Made by a program: the position numbers and the translations under genes
Assembly: GCA_025963615.1 (NCBI GenBank)
Contig: JAOQAL010000708.1
Span: 1 to 12,216 of the forward strand
Source of the DNA: Chitinophagaceae bacterium
GTDB taxonomy: Bacteria > Bacteroidota > Bacteroidia > Chitinophagales > Chitinophagaceae
Reading direction: 5' to 3'
DNA: 12,216 nt
Part shown: positions 1 through 7,623 of the stretch, piece after piece
How positions within the stretch are numbered: position 1 is the first letter of the stretch
Layout of the letters: each line of letters starts with the position of its first letter
The notes under the pieces: model-generated
Told to the model about the DNA's origin: nothing
Seen by the model: the letters and a program-made list of their open reading frames with translations, nothing else
The model's database searches: none

Positions 1-1
1 T

Positions 2-1219
2 AATGTAAAGAAAAATGGCGACAAGGCAGTAAAGAAATATTCAAAAGAATTTGACGGAGTAAAACTTAAAAAATTACAGGTAAGTGAAAAGGAAATCAAG
101 GCCGCTGAAAAATTAGTTAGCGATGAATTAAAACAGGCCATCCATATTGCAAAAAGCAACATTGAAAAATTTCATTCAGCGCAATGGCACACAGCCGAAA
201 CGATTGAAACGATGCCTGGTGTAAAATGCTGGCGTAAAAATGTGGCTATTGAAAAAGTAGGTTTATATGTTCCGGGTGGTACGGCGCCGCTTTTTTCTAC
301 CATATTAATGCTGGGCATCCCGGCAAAGCTGGCAGGGTGCAAAGAGATTATATTGTGTTCACCTCCATCACCCTTATCGGGAAGTCCGGGCGGTGGTGTG
401 GTGCATCCGGCTATTATCTATGCGGCTGCCTCGGTGGGGGTAACTAAAATATTTAAAGCGGGCGGTGTGCAGGCCATCGGAGCCATGGCTTTTGGAACGG
501 AAACGATTCCGTCAGTATATAAGATATTCGGTCCCGGTAATCAATATGTAACCTGTGCCAAGCAATTGGTACAACAAGGGGGAACGGCTATCGATATGCC
601 TGCCGGACCTAGTGAAGTCGCTATCTATGCTGATGAAACCGCAAATCCGTCTTATGTTGCAGCGGATCTTTTATCGCAGGCGGAGCACGGAGCGGATTCC
701 CAGGTCGTGCTCGTGAGCAGTGATTTGGCCATGGTGAATAAAGTAACGGAAGAGATAATAACGCAATTAAATAAGCTTTCCAGGAAAGAGATAGCTGAAA
801 AGGCATTGGAGAACAGCAAAATATTTCTGGTGAATAATGATGAAGAAGCCATTGAATTGTTGAATGAATATGCGCCGGAACATTTGATCCTCTCATGTAA
901 GGATGCGGATGCTCTTGCAGAAAAAGTGATTAATGCAGGTTCCGTTTTTATTGGCAACTACTCACCGGAGAGTGCAGGAGATTATGCGAGCGGAACCAAC
1001 CATACTTTACCAACGAATGGATATGCTAAAACATATAGCGGCGTAAGTATCGATAGTTTTGTAAAGAAAATCACTTTTCAGAAATTGAGCGAAGAAGGAT
1101 TGAAGAATATTGGCACGACAGTAGTCACCATGGCCGAAGCGGAAGGATTGCAGGCTCACGCAGAAGCGGTAAGGGTGCGAATGGCTGAAAACACCTGGCG
1201 GAGACCGTCGGAATTGTAA
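2..1219 (+). CDS. hisD: Histidinol dehydrogenase, 5' end cut by window
   Basis: Catalyses the last two steps of histidine biosynthesis, NAD-dependent oxidation of L-histidinol to L-histidine, in the cytoplasm. The frame is open from base 2, before the first internal ATG at 212, and the residues coded there (NVKKNGDKAVKKYSKEFDG) match the family N-terminal region. About 405 residues are visible, so roughly 25-30 are missing. Seen motifs: YVPGGTAPLFST, GPGNQYVT, DMPAGPSEV, SQAEHGADSQ (the zinc ligands Q259 and H262 in E. coli numbering), APEHL (the catalytic Glu-His pair), GDYASGTNHTLPT (contains the zinc Asp) and LQAHAEAV (the last zinc His). All key residues are present, so the enzyme looks intact. 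It is followed 72 nt later by hisC in the same direction, as in a his operon. The identification is firm. Confidence 0.97.
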   Translation, partial: NVKKNGDKAVKKYSKEFDGVKLKKLQVSEKEIKAAEKLVSDELKQAIHIAKSNIEKFHSAQWHTAETIETMPGVKCWRKNVAIEKVGLYVPGGTAPLFSTILMLGIPAKLAGCKEIILCSPPSPLSGSPGGGVVHPAIIYAAASVGVTKIFKAGGVQAIGAMAFGTETIPSVYKIFGPGNQYVTCAKQLVQQGGTAIDMPAGPSEVAIYADETANPSYVAADLLSQAEHGADSQVVLVSSDLAMVNKVTEEIITQLNKLSRKEIAEKALENSKIFLVNNDEEAIELLNEYAPEHLILSCKDADALAEKVINAGSVFIGNYSPESAGDYASGTNHTLPTNGYAKTYSGVSIDSFVKKITFQKLSEEGLKNIGTTVVTMAEAEGLQAHAEAVRVRMAENTWRRPSEL

Positions 1220-1291
1220 ATGAGCCGAACCTGCAAGTATTCCCCTGGAGACATCAACGTTTAATTGTACTACAAAAGCTGGTAACATACA

Positions 1292-2341
1292 ATGAGTTTT
1301 GATTTAGAAAACCTGATAAGAGAAAATGTTAAAAGATTAGTTCCTTATTCATCTGCACGGGATGAGTTTAAGGGAGAAGCGAAAATATTCCTGGATGCGA
1401 ACGAAAACAGTTTAGGCTCGCCACTGACAAAATGGTATAACCGTTATCCTGATCCATTGCAATTGAAAGTAAAAGAGAAGTTGAGTGTCATTAAAGGGGT
1501 GGCTGTAGAAAATACATTTTTAGGAAATGGGAGTGATGAATGCATAGATATATTGATCCGTGCTTTTTGTGAGCCAAAAGAAGATAATATTATTATCTGC
1601 CCGCCGACCTATGGCATGTACCAGGTAAGTGCGGATATAAATGATGTAAGGGTAAAGAAAGTCAAACTAACTCCGGATTTTCAACTTGACCTGCCGGGCA
1701 TCGAAGAAGCTATTGATGGCAACACGAAAATAATATTTCTTTGCTCTCCAAATAATCCCACTGGCAATTCACTCCGGCGGGAAGATATCGGGTTGATACT
1801 GGATAATTTCTTTGGTATCGTGGTAATTGATGAAGCCTATATTAATTTTTCGCGGACCAAAACTTTTTCATCGTCCCTGGTGGATTATCCTAACCTGGTG
1901 GTGATGCAGACTTTTTCGAAAGCCTGGGGCCTGGCCGCACTGCGATTAGGTATTTCATTTGCTTCCCGGGAAATTATTCATGTAATGAATAAAATAAAAC
2001 CGCCGTATAATATCGGGCAGGCTTCACAGGACCTGGCGCTGAAAGCGATGGATGAAGTTGAGCAGGTGAACGATATGATACGGGTATTGGTAGAGCAACG
2101 GGAAGTACTGCGCCATGAATTATTGCAATTGCCGGTAGTGGAAAAGATTTTCCCTTCGGATGCTAATTTCTTACTCGTAAAAGTCAAAGATGGAAAAGGG
2201 ATGTATGATTTTCTTTTAGTAAGAGGAATTGTAGTGCGCGACCGCAGCCGGGTGGAATTATGTGAAGGTTGTCTGCGAATAACGGTTGGCACAGAAGCGG
2301 AGAATGTTCAATTGTTTAATGCAATGGCTGAATTCAAATAA
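1292..2341 (+). CDS. hisC: Histidinol-phosphate aminotransferase
   Basis: PLP-dependent fold-type I aminotransferase that converts imidazole-acetol phosphate plus glutamate to histidinol phosphate. The 349 residues match the usual 345-360. Seen: LDANENS near 34-40 (substrate side), GNGSDE 78-83 (PLP phosphate region), NNPTG 154-158, the D180/Y183 pair in VIDEAY, the Schiff-base lysine K210 in TFSKAWGLAALRLG, and R218 in the same stretch. The C-terminal LCEGCLRITVGT carries the conserved carboxylate-binding Arg. The ATG at 1292 is chosen because the family N-terminus starts just there and no longer in-frame start fits. A strong Shine-Dalgarno is not seen, which is normal for Bacteroidetes. It lies between hisD and hisB, 18 nt before the latter, so co-transcription is very likely. 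Confidence 0.96.
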   Translation: MSFDLENLIRENVKRLVPYSSARDEFKGEAKIFLDANENSLGSPLTKWYNRYPDPLQLKVKEKLSVIKGVAVENTFLGNGSDECIDILIRAFCEPKEDNIIICPPTYGMYQVSADINDVRVKKVKLTPDFQLDLPGIEEAIDGNTKIIFLCSPNNPTGNSLRREDIGLILDNFFGIVVIDEAYINFSRTKTFSSSLVDYPNLVVMQTFSKAWGLAALRLGISFASREIIHVMNKIKPPYNIGQASQDLALKAMDEVEQVNDMIRVLVEQREVLRHELLQLPVVEKIFPSDANFLLVKVKDGKGMYDFLLVRGIVVRDRSRVELCEGCLRITVGTEAENVQLFNAMAEFK

Positions 2342-2359
2342 AAAACTAAATACAGGGAA

Positions 2360-3526
2360 ATGTCAAACTCAACATCAAGCAGTGGTAAAAGGGTTTTATT
2401 TATTGACCGTGATGGAACGCTGATCAATGAAGCTCCTCCAACCTATCAATTGGATTCTTTTGATAAACTTACATTTTACCCGCATGTTTTTGAGTACATG
2501 CGCCGGATAGCAACCGAATTAAATTTTGAACTGGTCATGCCAACAAACCAGGATGGCCTGGGTACAGCCGCTTTTCCGGAAGACAGTTTCTGGCCCCTGC
2601 ACAATTTTGTATTGAAAAGCCTGGAAGGGGAAGGAATAAAATTCAGCGAGGTCTTGATCGATAAAACATATCCTGAGCAAAATGCACCTACCCGCAAACC
2701 TGCCACTGGAATGTTTACCAAATACATAAATAATCCTGCTTATGATATTCCTAATTCGTTTGTAATAGGGGACAGGATAACCGACATGCAGCTCGCCAAA
2801 AACCTTGGTTGCAAGGGCATTTGGATTAATCATGACGCCACCCTTGGTGCAGCGGAAATAAATGATAAGATCGAAGAGCTTCGCCAATCAGCTATTGTAC
2901 TGGAAACAACTAAATGGAGCAGGATCTATGAATTTCTTAAATTGGGGTTGCGCCAGGTTGTGCATGACCGGAATACCAATGAAACGCAGATTCATGTTGA
3001 ATTGAATATAGATGGAAGTGGTAAAGGAACTATTGCGACCGGTATAGGATTTTTTGATCACATGCTCGACCAGATCGCAAGACATGGAAAGCTGGATCTG
3101 ACGGTGACGACTAAAGGTGACCTGTATATCGATGAACATCATACTATTGAGGATACCGGTATTGCGCTGGGCGAAGCATTTGCAAAAGTACTGACGGATA
3201 AACGCGGCATGGAACGCTACGGTTTTGCATTACCCATGGATGAAGCGGATGCAAAAGTGTTGATCGATTTTGGTGGTCGTAACTGGATTGTTTGGAATGC
3301 TGAATTTACCCGGGAGAAAATAGGAGAAATGCCTACGGAAATGTTTTTTCATTTTTTTAAATCATTTTCTGATGCAGCCAGATGCAACCTGAATATTGAA
3401 TGCCACGGTGATAATGAGCATCATAAAATAGAGGCCATCTTTAAGGCATTCGCGAAAGCTATCCGGATGGCAGTGAAAAGAGACCCCATCAGTAATTACC
3501 TTCCTTCAACAAAAGGAGTTTTATAG
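2360..3526 (+). CDS. hisB: Bifunctional histidinol-phosphatase / imidazoleglycerol-phosphate dehydratase
   Basis: A fused enzyme for two histidine steps. Residues ~11-165 are a HAD-type histidinol-phosphate phosphatase: DRDGT 16-20 (nucleophile D16, acid/base D18), the motif II Thr in PTNQDG (T62), K113 in TRKP, and the Mg-binding motif GDRITD 137-142. Residues ~198-388 are the imidazoleglycerol-phosphate dehydratase: [21 protein letters not shown] (259-266), FGGRNW, and NEHHKIE (352-358), which together hold the Mn-binding His and Glu residues; the end STKGVL is typical. The 388 residues match bifunctional HisB. The phosphatase half has no Cys/His zinc cluster in the loop around 101-113, where the E. 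coli enzyme has one. This agrees with what I recall of Bacteroides HisB and is probably a lineage feature. Third gene of the his block. Confidence 0.96.
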   Translation: MSNSTSSSGKRVLFIDRDGTLINEAPPTYQLDSFDKLTFYPHVFEYMRRIATELNFELVMPTNQDGLGTAAFPEDSFWPLHNFVLKSLEGEGIKFSEVLIDKTYPEQNAPTRKPATGMFTKYINNPAYDIPNSFVIGDRITDMQLAKNLGCKGIWINHDATLGAAEINDKIEELRQSAIVLETTKWSRIYEFLKLGLRQVVHDRNTNETQIHVELNIDGSGKGTIATGIGFFDHMLDQIARHGKLDLTVTTKGDLYIDEHHTIEDTGIALGEAFAKVLTDKRGMERYGFALPMDEADAKVLIDFGGRNWIVWNAEFTREKIGEMPTEMFFHFFKSFSDAARCNLNIECHGDNEHHKIEAIFKAFAKAIRMAVKRDPISNYLPSTKGVL

Positions 3527-3622
3527 TCAGGCACAAAAATTTTTATTAAAACATAGTATTACCGCGGATAAACCTTCTCTCTAATAATACTACCATAGTT
3601 TATTTAAAAAACCGGCCAGATA

Positions 3623-4435
3623 ATGACAAGAATTACCGAGCAGCCATCTCTCTACCGGCATTTAGAAAAAATGTCTGTGCGCGAACTCACCGCGAATATT
3701 AATAATGAAGATAAAAAGGTTGCTATTGCTATCGAAAAAGCATTGCCGGAACTCAATAAATTGATTGAAGCGATAGTTGAAAAGCTTTCCAGCGGTGGAA
3801 GAATGTTTTACCTCGGCGCGGGTAGCGGAGGCCGCTTGTCTGTATTGGATTCGATTGAACTTCCCACCACCTATGGGATTCCGAAAGGGGTGGTGAATGT
3901 GATATTAGCTGGCGGCATTGAACACCTGGCAGAAGCCCGGGAAGATATGGAGGATCATGTGAATGATGGATGGGAAGCCTTAGTAAAATCAGGGGTTTCA
4001 GAAAAAGATATTATAGTCGGTATTACGGCAAGCGGAACAACTCCATTTGTGGTTGGGGCATTAAAAGAATGCCGCAAAAAAAATATTACAACAGCTTGTA
4101 TCGTCAGTAATCCGGGTTCGCCGGCTGCGGAGCAGGCTGATTTTCCGGTTGAAGTTATTACAGGGCCTGAGTTTGTAACAGGCAGCACCCGCATGAAATG
4201 CGGCACGGCGCAAAAAATGATTTTTGATATCATCAGTACGACCACGATGATACGCCTGGGAAGGGTGGAGGATAACAAGATGGTCGATGTAATGCTGATC
4301 AATGACAAGATTACAGACCGGGCAGTGAAAATGCTAATGGAGAAATCGGGCCTTACGGACTATGATGAAGCCAGGCACATCCTGCTAGCGCATGGCAGTG
4401 TGAGGAAAGCGTTAGATCGGTTAACTAAAAAATAA
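3623..4435 (+). CDS. murQ: N-acetylmuramic acid 6-phosphate etherase
   Basis: A SIS-domain lyase that cleaves the D-lactyl ether of MurNAc-6-phosphate to give GlcNAc-6-phosphate, a step of cell-wall recycling. Family marks: TEQPSLYRHLEKMSVRELTANINNED at the N-terminus, GAGSGGRLSVLDSIELP (65-81), the sugar-phosphate site TASGTTPFV, SNPGSP, and VTGSTRMKCGTAQK (185-198). The two catalytic glutamates of E. coli MurQ (E83, E114) align with E79 in DSIELP and E110 in DMEDH. The usual GAGTSGRL and ASECPPT stretches are altered here to GAGSGGRL and SIELPTT, so this is a divergent branch. At 270 residues it is shorter than the E. coli enzyme (298), mainly at the C-terminus. It starts 96 nt after hisB, and its stop is 2 nt before the permease start, which implies translational coupling. 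Confidence 0.93.
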   Translation: MTRITEQPSLYRHLEKMSVRELTANINNEDKKVAIAIEKALPELNKLIEAIVEKLSSGGRMFYLGAGSGGRLSVLDSIELPTTYGIPKGVVNVILAGGIEHLAEAREDMEDHVNDGWEALVKSGVSEKDIIVGITASGTTPFVVGALKECRKKNITTACIVSNPGSPAAEQADFPVEVITGPEFVTGSTRMKCGTAQKMIFDIISTTTMIRLGRVEDNKMVDVMLINDKITDRAVKMLMEKSGLTDYDEARHILLAHGSVRKALDRLTKK

Positions 4436-4437
4436 GA

Positions 4438-5724
4438 ATGACCAATACCGTCACCGGAGAATTATCCTTAAAACAGTCTTCCGGCTTTAAATTAAAAAAT
4501 CCCATTATTATCATCGGGATTTTATTTTTTGTTTTTGGTTTTATCACCTGGCTGGGTTCGGTGCTGATCCCCTATTTAAAAATTGTTTGCCAGTTAAATG
4601 GAACTGAACCCTATTACGTTGCTTTCTCGTTGTATATTTCATATGCTATCATGGCGATTCCCTCCGCCTGGGTACTGAAAAAAATCGGATTTAAAAACGG
4701 GATGTTCATCGGTTTGCTTATTGTGGCTGCAGGCACACTCTTATTTATACCCGCGGCTAAGTTGCGGTTATATGGTTTATTTCTTGCCGGTTTATATGTG
4801 CAGGGTACCGGGCTGGCCATTTTGCAAACAGCTGCGAATCCTTATATTACGATTCTCGGTCCGCCGGAAAGTGCGGCCAGGAGAGTGAGTATGATGGGTG
4901 TATGCAATGGCATTGCGTCCTCCTTATCTCCAATTATTTTAGGCGCTCTTATTTTAAATGACACGGATAGCATAAAGAATAAATTGAGCAGCGTCCCTGT
5001 TTCTGAAAAAAATATTCTTTTAGATGATCTTGCATCGCGGGTAGTAGGGCCTTACCTCGTGATGATGGTGGTATTAATTGCAGTGGCATTACTGGTAAAA
5101 TTTTCGGGTCTGCCTGAAACTCATGAAGAAGAAGATGCAGGGTTTGTTCATACAAAGAAAACAGGCATACTGGGTTTTCCGCATTTACTGATCGGCGTAT
5201 TCACGTTGTTTTTATATGTAGGTGTTGAAGTAATAGCTGGTGATACCATCATTAATTATGGCTCCTTCCAGGGTATTTCATTATCCACTGCTAAATTTTT
5301 CACCAGCGCCACACAAGTCAATATGCTGATCGGTTATATCATCGGCATCATTTGTATTCCCAAATATATTTCACAGGAAAAAGCATTGCGGTATTCCGCT
5401 ATCCTGGCGATCATTTTTGCATTGATAGCTATATTTACCAAGGGTTATCTTTCCATAACTTTCATTGCATTATTGGGCCTTGCTAATTCCTTGATGTGGC
5501 CTTCTATCTGGCCACTGGCCATTGCAGGTCTCGGAAGATTTACAAAGCTCGGTTCATCATTTTTAATTATGGCAATCGGTGGCGGAGCGATACTACCCTT
5601 GCTATATGGCCATTTGGCTACTAAATTCAATCCCCAGCAGGCTTACTGGATGGTGATACCCTGTTACCTTGCCGTTTTTTATTATGCGGTTTGGGGGCAT
5701 AAGATCAGGATTTCGGAAGTTTAA
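4438..5724 (+). CDS. FHS-family sugar:H+/Na+ symporter (MFS), probable amino-sugar permease
   Basis: A 428-residue inner-membrane protein of the fucose/glucose/galactose/N-acetylglucosamine permease group of the major facilitator superfamily. The sequence shows about 12 hydrophobic spans and the family marks FFVFGFITWLGSVLIPYLK (first TM), ISYAIMAIPSAWVLKKIGFKNG, the signature QTAANPYITILGPPESAARRVSMMG, and SLMWPSIWPLAIAGLG late in the protein. The central cytoplasmic loop is near residues 220-245 (PETHEEEDAG). It lies 2 nt after murQ, so its cargo is probably the MurQ pathway substrate (MurNAc or another amino sugar); this is inferred from context, since related proteins carry fucose, glucose, galactose or GlcNAc. 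No clear terminator follows; a weak 5-bp hairpin (GACCA/TGGTC, 5743-5763) is the only candidate. Confidence 0.88.
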   Translation: MTNTVTGELSLKQSSGFKLKNPIIIIGILFFVFGFITWLGSVLIPYLKIVCQLNGTEPYYVAFSLYISYAIMAIPSAWVLKKIGFKNGMFIGLLIVAAGTLLFIPAAKLRLYGLFLAGLYVQGTGLAILQTAANPYITILGPPESAARRVSMMGVCNGIASSLSPIILGALILNDTDSIKNKLSSVPVSEKNILLDDLASRVVGPYLVMMVVLIAVALLVKFSGLPETHEEEDAGFVHTKKTGILGFPHLLIGVFTLFLYVGVEVIAGDTIINYGSFQGISLSTAKFFTSATQVNMLIGYIIGIICIPKYISQEKALRYSAILAIIFALIAIFTKGYLSITFIALLGLANSLMWPSIWPLAIAGLGRFTKLGSSFLIMAIGGGAILPLLYGHLATKFNPQQAYWMVIPCYLAVFYYAVWGHKIRISEV

Positions 5725-5935
5725 GAGTTTAAAAGTTTATACGACCAGCTGGATAAAATGGTCTTATTATTCATCCGGCAAGGTAAAGGATTGCGGAAGT
5801 TTAGTAAGTTCCAGAAACCGTTCCCCATTTAAAATTAAAAATTCTATTCCCATCACGGGGTATCTCTGTATCTCTGTCTCAAAGATTCGTATAAAAATTA
5901 AGCTTTGATTATTGTCTGGGCTTTTGTAGAAAAAT
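5725..5935. other. Convergent intergenic gap, 211 bp, no gene seen
   Basis: Lies between the ends of the permease (+) and the amidohydrolase (-). It is A/T-rich and holds short reiterations: GCGGAAGTTTAGTAAGTT near 5791 echoes TCGGAAGTTTAAGAGTTT at 5712, and TATCTCTG is repeated in tandem near 5861-5876. Apart from the weak GACCA/TGGTC hairpin (5743-5763, followed by TTATTATT), no convincing bidirectional terminator is seen. The short open frames across it have no recognisable content. Confidence 0.5.
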
Positions 5936-7306
5936 TTATTGCTTATAAACCACACCATCTTTTATCACCAGCTTTACCCTACGAATGTTTTTGAGATCCG
6001 CCAACGGATCACCTTCCACGGCGATGATATCAGCAAGCAGCCCTTTTTTAATTCTTCCGATTTTATTGCCATAGCCAAATGTATCCGCATTAACTGATGT
6101 AGCGGATTTTAAAACATCCATCGCAGGCATACCATATTCGGCCATCAGTTCCATTTCTATTGCGTTATTTCCATGGGTAAATACACCAACATCACCACCC
6201 ATACAAATAGTGACGCCAGCTTGTAAGGCGAGTTTAAAGCTTTTCTTATGTGCAATAATCCGTTCTGTATCAGGATCAATTCCCTTGCGCCAGCCTTTAT
6301 ATTGTTGGGTGGCCTCTGTAGCAGCCAGTGTTGGGCAGAGGGCTACATTTTTTTCTTTCATTAAATTGAATACTTCTTCAGTTCCTCCTTCGCCGTGCTC
6401 AATAGTTGAAACACCGGCCCGGATGGAGCGTAGCATTCCTTCGGGTGTTGAAGAATGAGCAACCACTTCACGGTTGCTGCTTTGCGCAATCTTTACGGCC
6501 ATGCCGATCTCTTCCGCGGTAAAAGTCGGTCTTGCTTCGCCATCACGGCCCCAGCCATAATCAGCGTATATTTTTATGACATCAGCTCCTTTAGCTATCT
6601 GTGTTCTTACTTCATTTTCCAATTCATTGCCATTAGCGACTTCAGCCGCTCCTTTTATTAATTCGATATCTGGGTTATCTGATTTCACGCCATAGGAGCC
6701 GGTTGCAACAATTGCCCTGGTAGCACATATCATTCGGGGACCGGGTATGACTCCTTTCTCAATCGCTTTCTTCAATCCCACATCATCATATTGGGCGCCC
6801 TCGGTTCCTAGATCGCGCACGGTTGTAAAACCCGCCATCAAAGTAGCTTTCGCATGATTAACAGCCCTCGCTGTTCGCTCAGCCCTTGATTCTTTCAATA
6901 ACTGGTTATCCCAGCTTGTTTCATTGTAAGGATGCAGGAATAAATGAGAATGCCCTTCAATCAGTCCGGGTAATAAGGTACAGCCCTTAAGTTCAATTAC
7001 CTTCGTGCCAGCCGGTAATTTGAATTGCATGTTTCCCGCCTGTTCAATGATATTGTTTTTTACAAGTACAACCCAGCCGGTTTGCATTTTTTCTCCGTCA
7101 AATACACGATCGGGCTTTAAAAGAATATATTGATCCGTTTGCTGCGCAACAATGAATTGGAATGTTAATAATAAAAAGAATATTGAAAAACATCGACGCA
7201 GCGTGGCTGACGGGTGATCAGCATCCCACCTGGCTGCGCAACGGGACAGGCGCATCCGGATGGGATCCAGCAAGGTTGAGACGGGCGGCCAGGGAGCTGT
7301 CATCAT
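5936..7306 (-). CDS. Exported metal-dependent amidohydrolase (imidazolonepropionase / Xaa-Pro dipeptidase-like)
   Basis: A member of the amidohydrolase superfamily with a TIM-barrel hydrolase and flanking beta domain. The binuclear metal set is complete: H119 and H121 in GHSHLF, probable carboxylated lysine K245 in ADVIKIYAD, H284 in VVAHSS, H304 in IEHGEGG, and D372 in GGDVGVF. The substrate is unknown; relatives act on peptides or cyclic amides. A hydrophobic segment at 41-54 (SIFFLLLTFQFIVA, then QQ) looks like a signal peptide, so the product probably acts in the periplasm or outside. The 38 residues before it are unlike the rest, GC-rich in code and partly made of a palindrome (7197-7238), so the start is uncertain: ATG at 7306 gives the longest frame, while ATG at 7255 (MRLSRC...) gives a signal peptide with a long basic n-region. 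Last of three - strand genes, 26 nt after the GNAT gene. Confidence 0.87.
   Translation of the reverse strand: MMTAPWPPVSTLLDPIRMRLSRCAARWDADHPSATLRRCFSIFFLLLTFQFIVAQQTDQYILLKPDRVFDGEKMQTGWVVLVKNNIIEQAGNMQFKLPAGTKVIELKGCTLLPGLIEGHSHLFLHPYNETSWDNQLLKESRAERTARAVNHAKATLMAGFTTVRDLGTEGAQYDDVGLKKAIEKGVIPGPRMICATRAIVATGSYGVKSDNPDIELIKGAAEVANGNELENEVRTQIAKGADVIKIYADYGWGRDGEARPTFTAEEIGMAVKIAQSSNREVVAHSSTPEGMLRSIRAGVSTIEHGEGGTEEVFNLMKEKNVALCPTLAATEATQQYKGWRKGIDPDTERIIAHKKSFKLALQAGVTICMGGDVGVFTHGNNAIEMELMAEYGMPAMDVLKSATSVNADTFGYGNKIGRIKKGLLADIIAVEGDPLADLKNIRRVKLVIKDGVVYKQ
7197..7238. repeat. GC-rich interrupted palindrome inside the 5' end of the amidohydrolase frame
   Basis: Arms: CGCAGC 7197-7202 with GCTGCG 7233-7238; GTGG 7203-7206 with CCAC 7226-7229; CTGA 7207-7210 with TCAG 7218-7221. 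This makes 14 possible pairs with two small bulges and a 7-nt loop. It lies in a GC-rich block (about 7195-7305) unlike the A/T-rich surroundings and codes residues C23-R37 ahead of the signal peptide. A 10-base word GCTGCGCAAC occurs at its right edge (7233-7242) and again at 7141-7150. It looks like a REP-like element, but I cannot name the family. Confidence 0.6.
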
Positions 7307-7332
7307 AGTAATGCTATTTAGTAAAAATTATT

Positions 7333-7617
7333 TTATTTATTCAATACATCAACGAATTCAGCTTTTTTTTCAAACACTGATTTTGCAAAAGGACAAATCG
7401 GAACGATTTTGATATTATGCTCACGGGCGTATTCAACCGCCGCGTGGACCAGTTGATAACCTGTATTTTTTCCGCTCAGCTCAACCTCAACTTCAGTATG
7501 ATTAATTATCATCCGATGCGGCGACTCCATGGTGTATACCATCTTGGCCAGGGTTTCATTATGGATGTCTATATAAAACATTCCAGCGCCATGATCCTCT
7601 TTTTGTAATACGAGCAT
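7333..7617 (-). CDS. Small GNAT-like N-acetyltransferase (YjdJ/Gcn5-related type)
   Basis: A 94-residue protein resembling the very short GNAT-like family of bacterial YjdJ and the plant protein At1g77540, which carries only the core acetyl-CoA fold. Seen: FYIDIHNETLAKMVY at residues 14-28 (first strands), HTEVEVELSGKNTGYQLVHAAVEYARE (40-66; the acetyl-CoA pyrophosphate-binding region, normally VxxxLRGxGxGxxLV, here degenerate as ELSGKNTGYQLV), then NIKIVPICPFAKSVFEK (68-84), where IxPxCPFxxxxF is the family mark. The acceptor substrate is unknown. It starts 6 nt after the NagX-like gene stop and ends 26 nt before the amidohydrolase frame, so the three are probably one transcript. Family assignment is fairly sure; the function is not. 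Confidence 0.83.
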   Translation of the reverse strand: MLVLQKEDHGAGMFYIDIHNETLAKMVYTMESPHRMIINHTEVEVELSGKNTGYQLVHAAVEYAREHNIKIVPICPFAKSVFEKKAEFVDVLNK

Positions 7618-7623
7618 ATCAAT

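Noticed and set aside
2660..2700. HisB phosphatase domain lacking the Cys/His zinc loop, as a sign of inactivation
   Set aside because: HAD catalytic residues D16, D18, T62, K113, D138 and D142 are present, and Bacteroides HisB as I recall it also lacks the zinc cluster, so this is a lineage variant.
3527..3622. Possible promoter or terminator between hisB and murQ
   Set aside because: A/T-rich with AAAAATTTTTATT and ATAGTTTATTT, but no GC stem for a terminator and no TTG / TAnnTTTG pair at proper spacing.
5743..5770. GACCA/TGGTC hairpin followed by TTATTATT after the permease
   Set aside because: Only 5 bp with an 11-nt loop and an interrupted T tract; too weak to call a terminator.
5669..5908. 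79-codon + strand frame over the permease end and the gap
   Set aside because: Starts inside the permease in another frame, has no family resemblance, and runs through repeat-like intergenic DNA.
7141..7242. Direct repeat GCTGCGCAAC at 7141-7150 and 7233-7242, as a target-site duplication
   Set aside because: The first copy lies inside the signal-peptide coding region and the second at the palindrome edge, so they do not flank the GC-rich block; chance is likely for one 10-mer pair.
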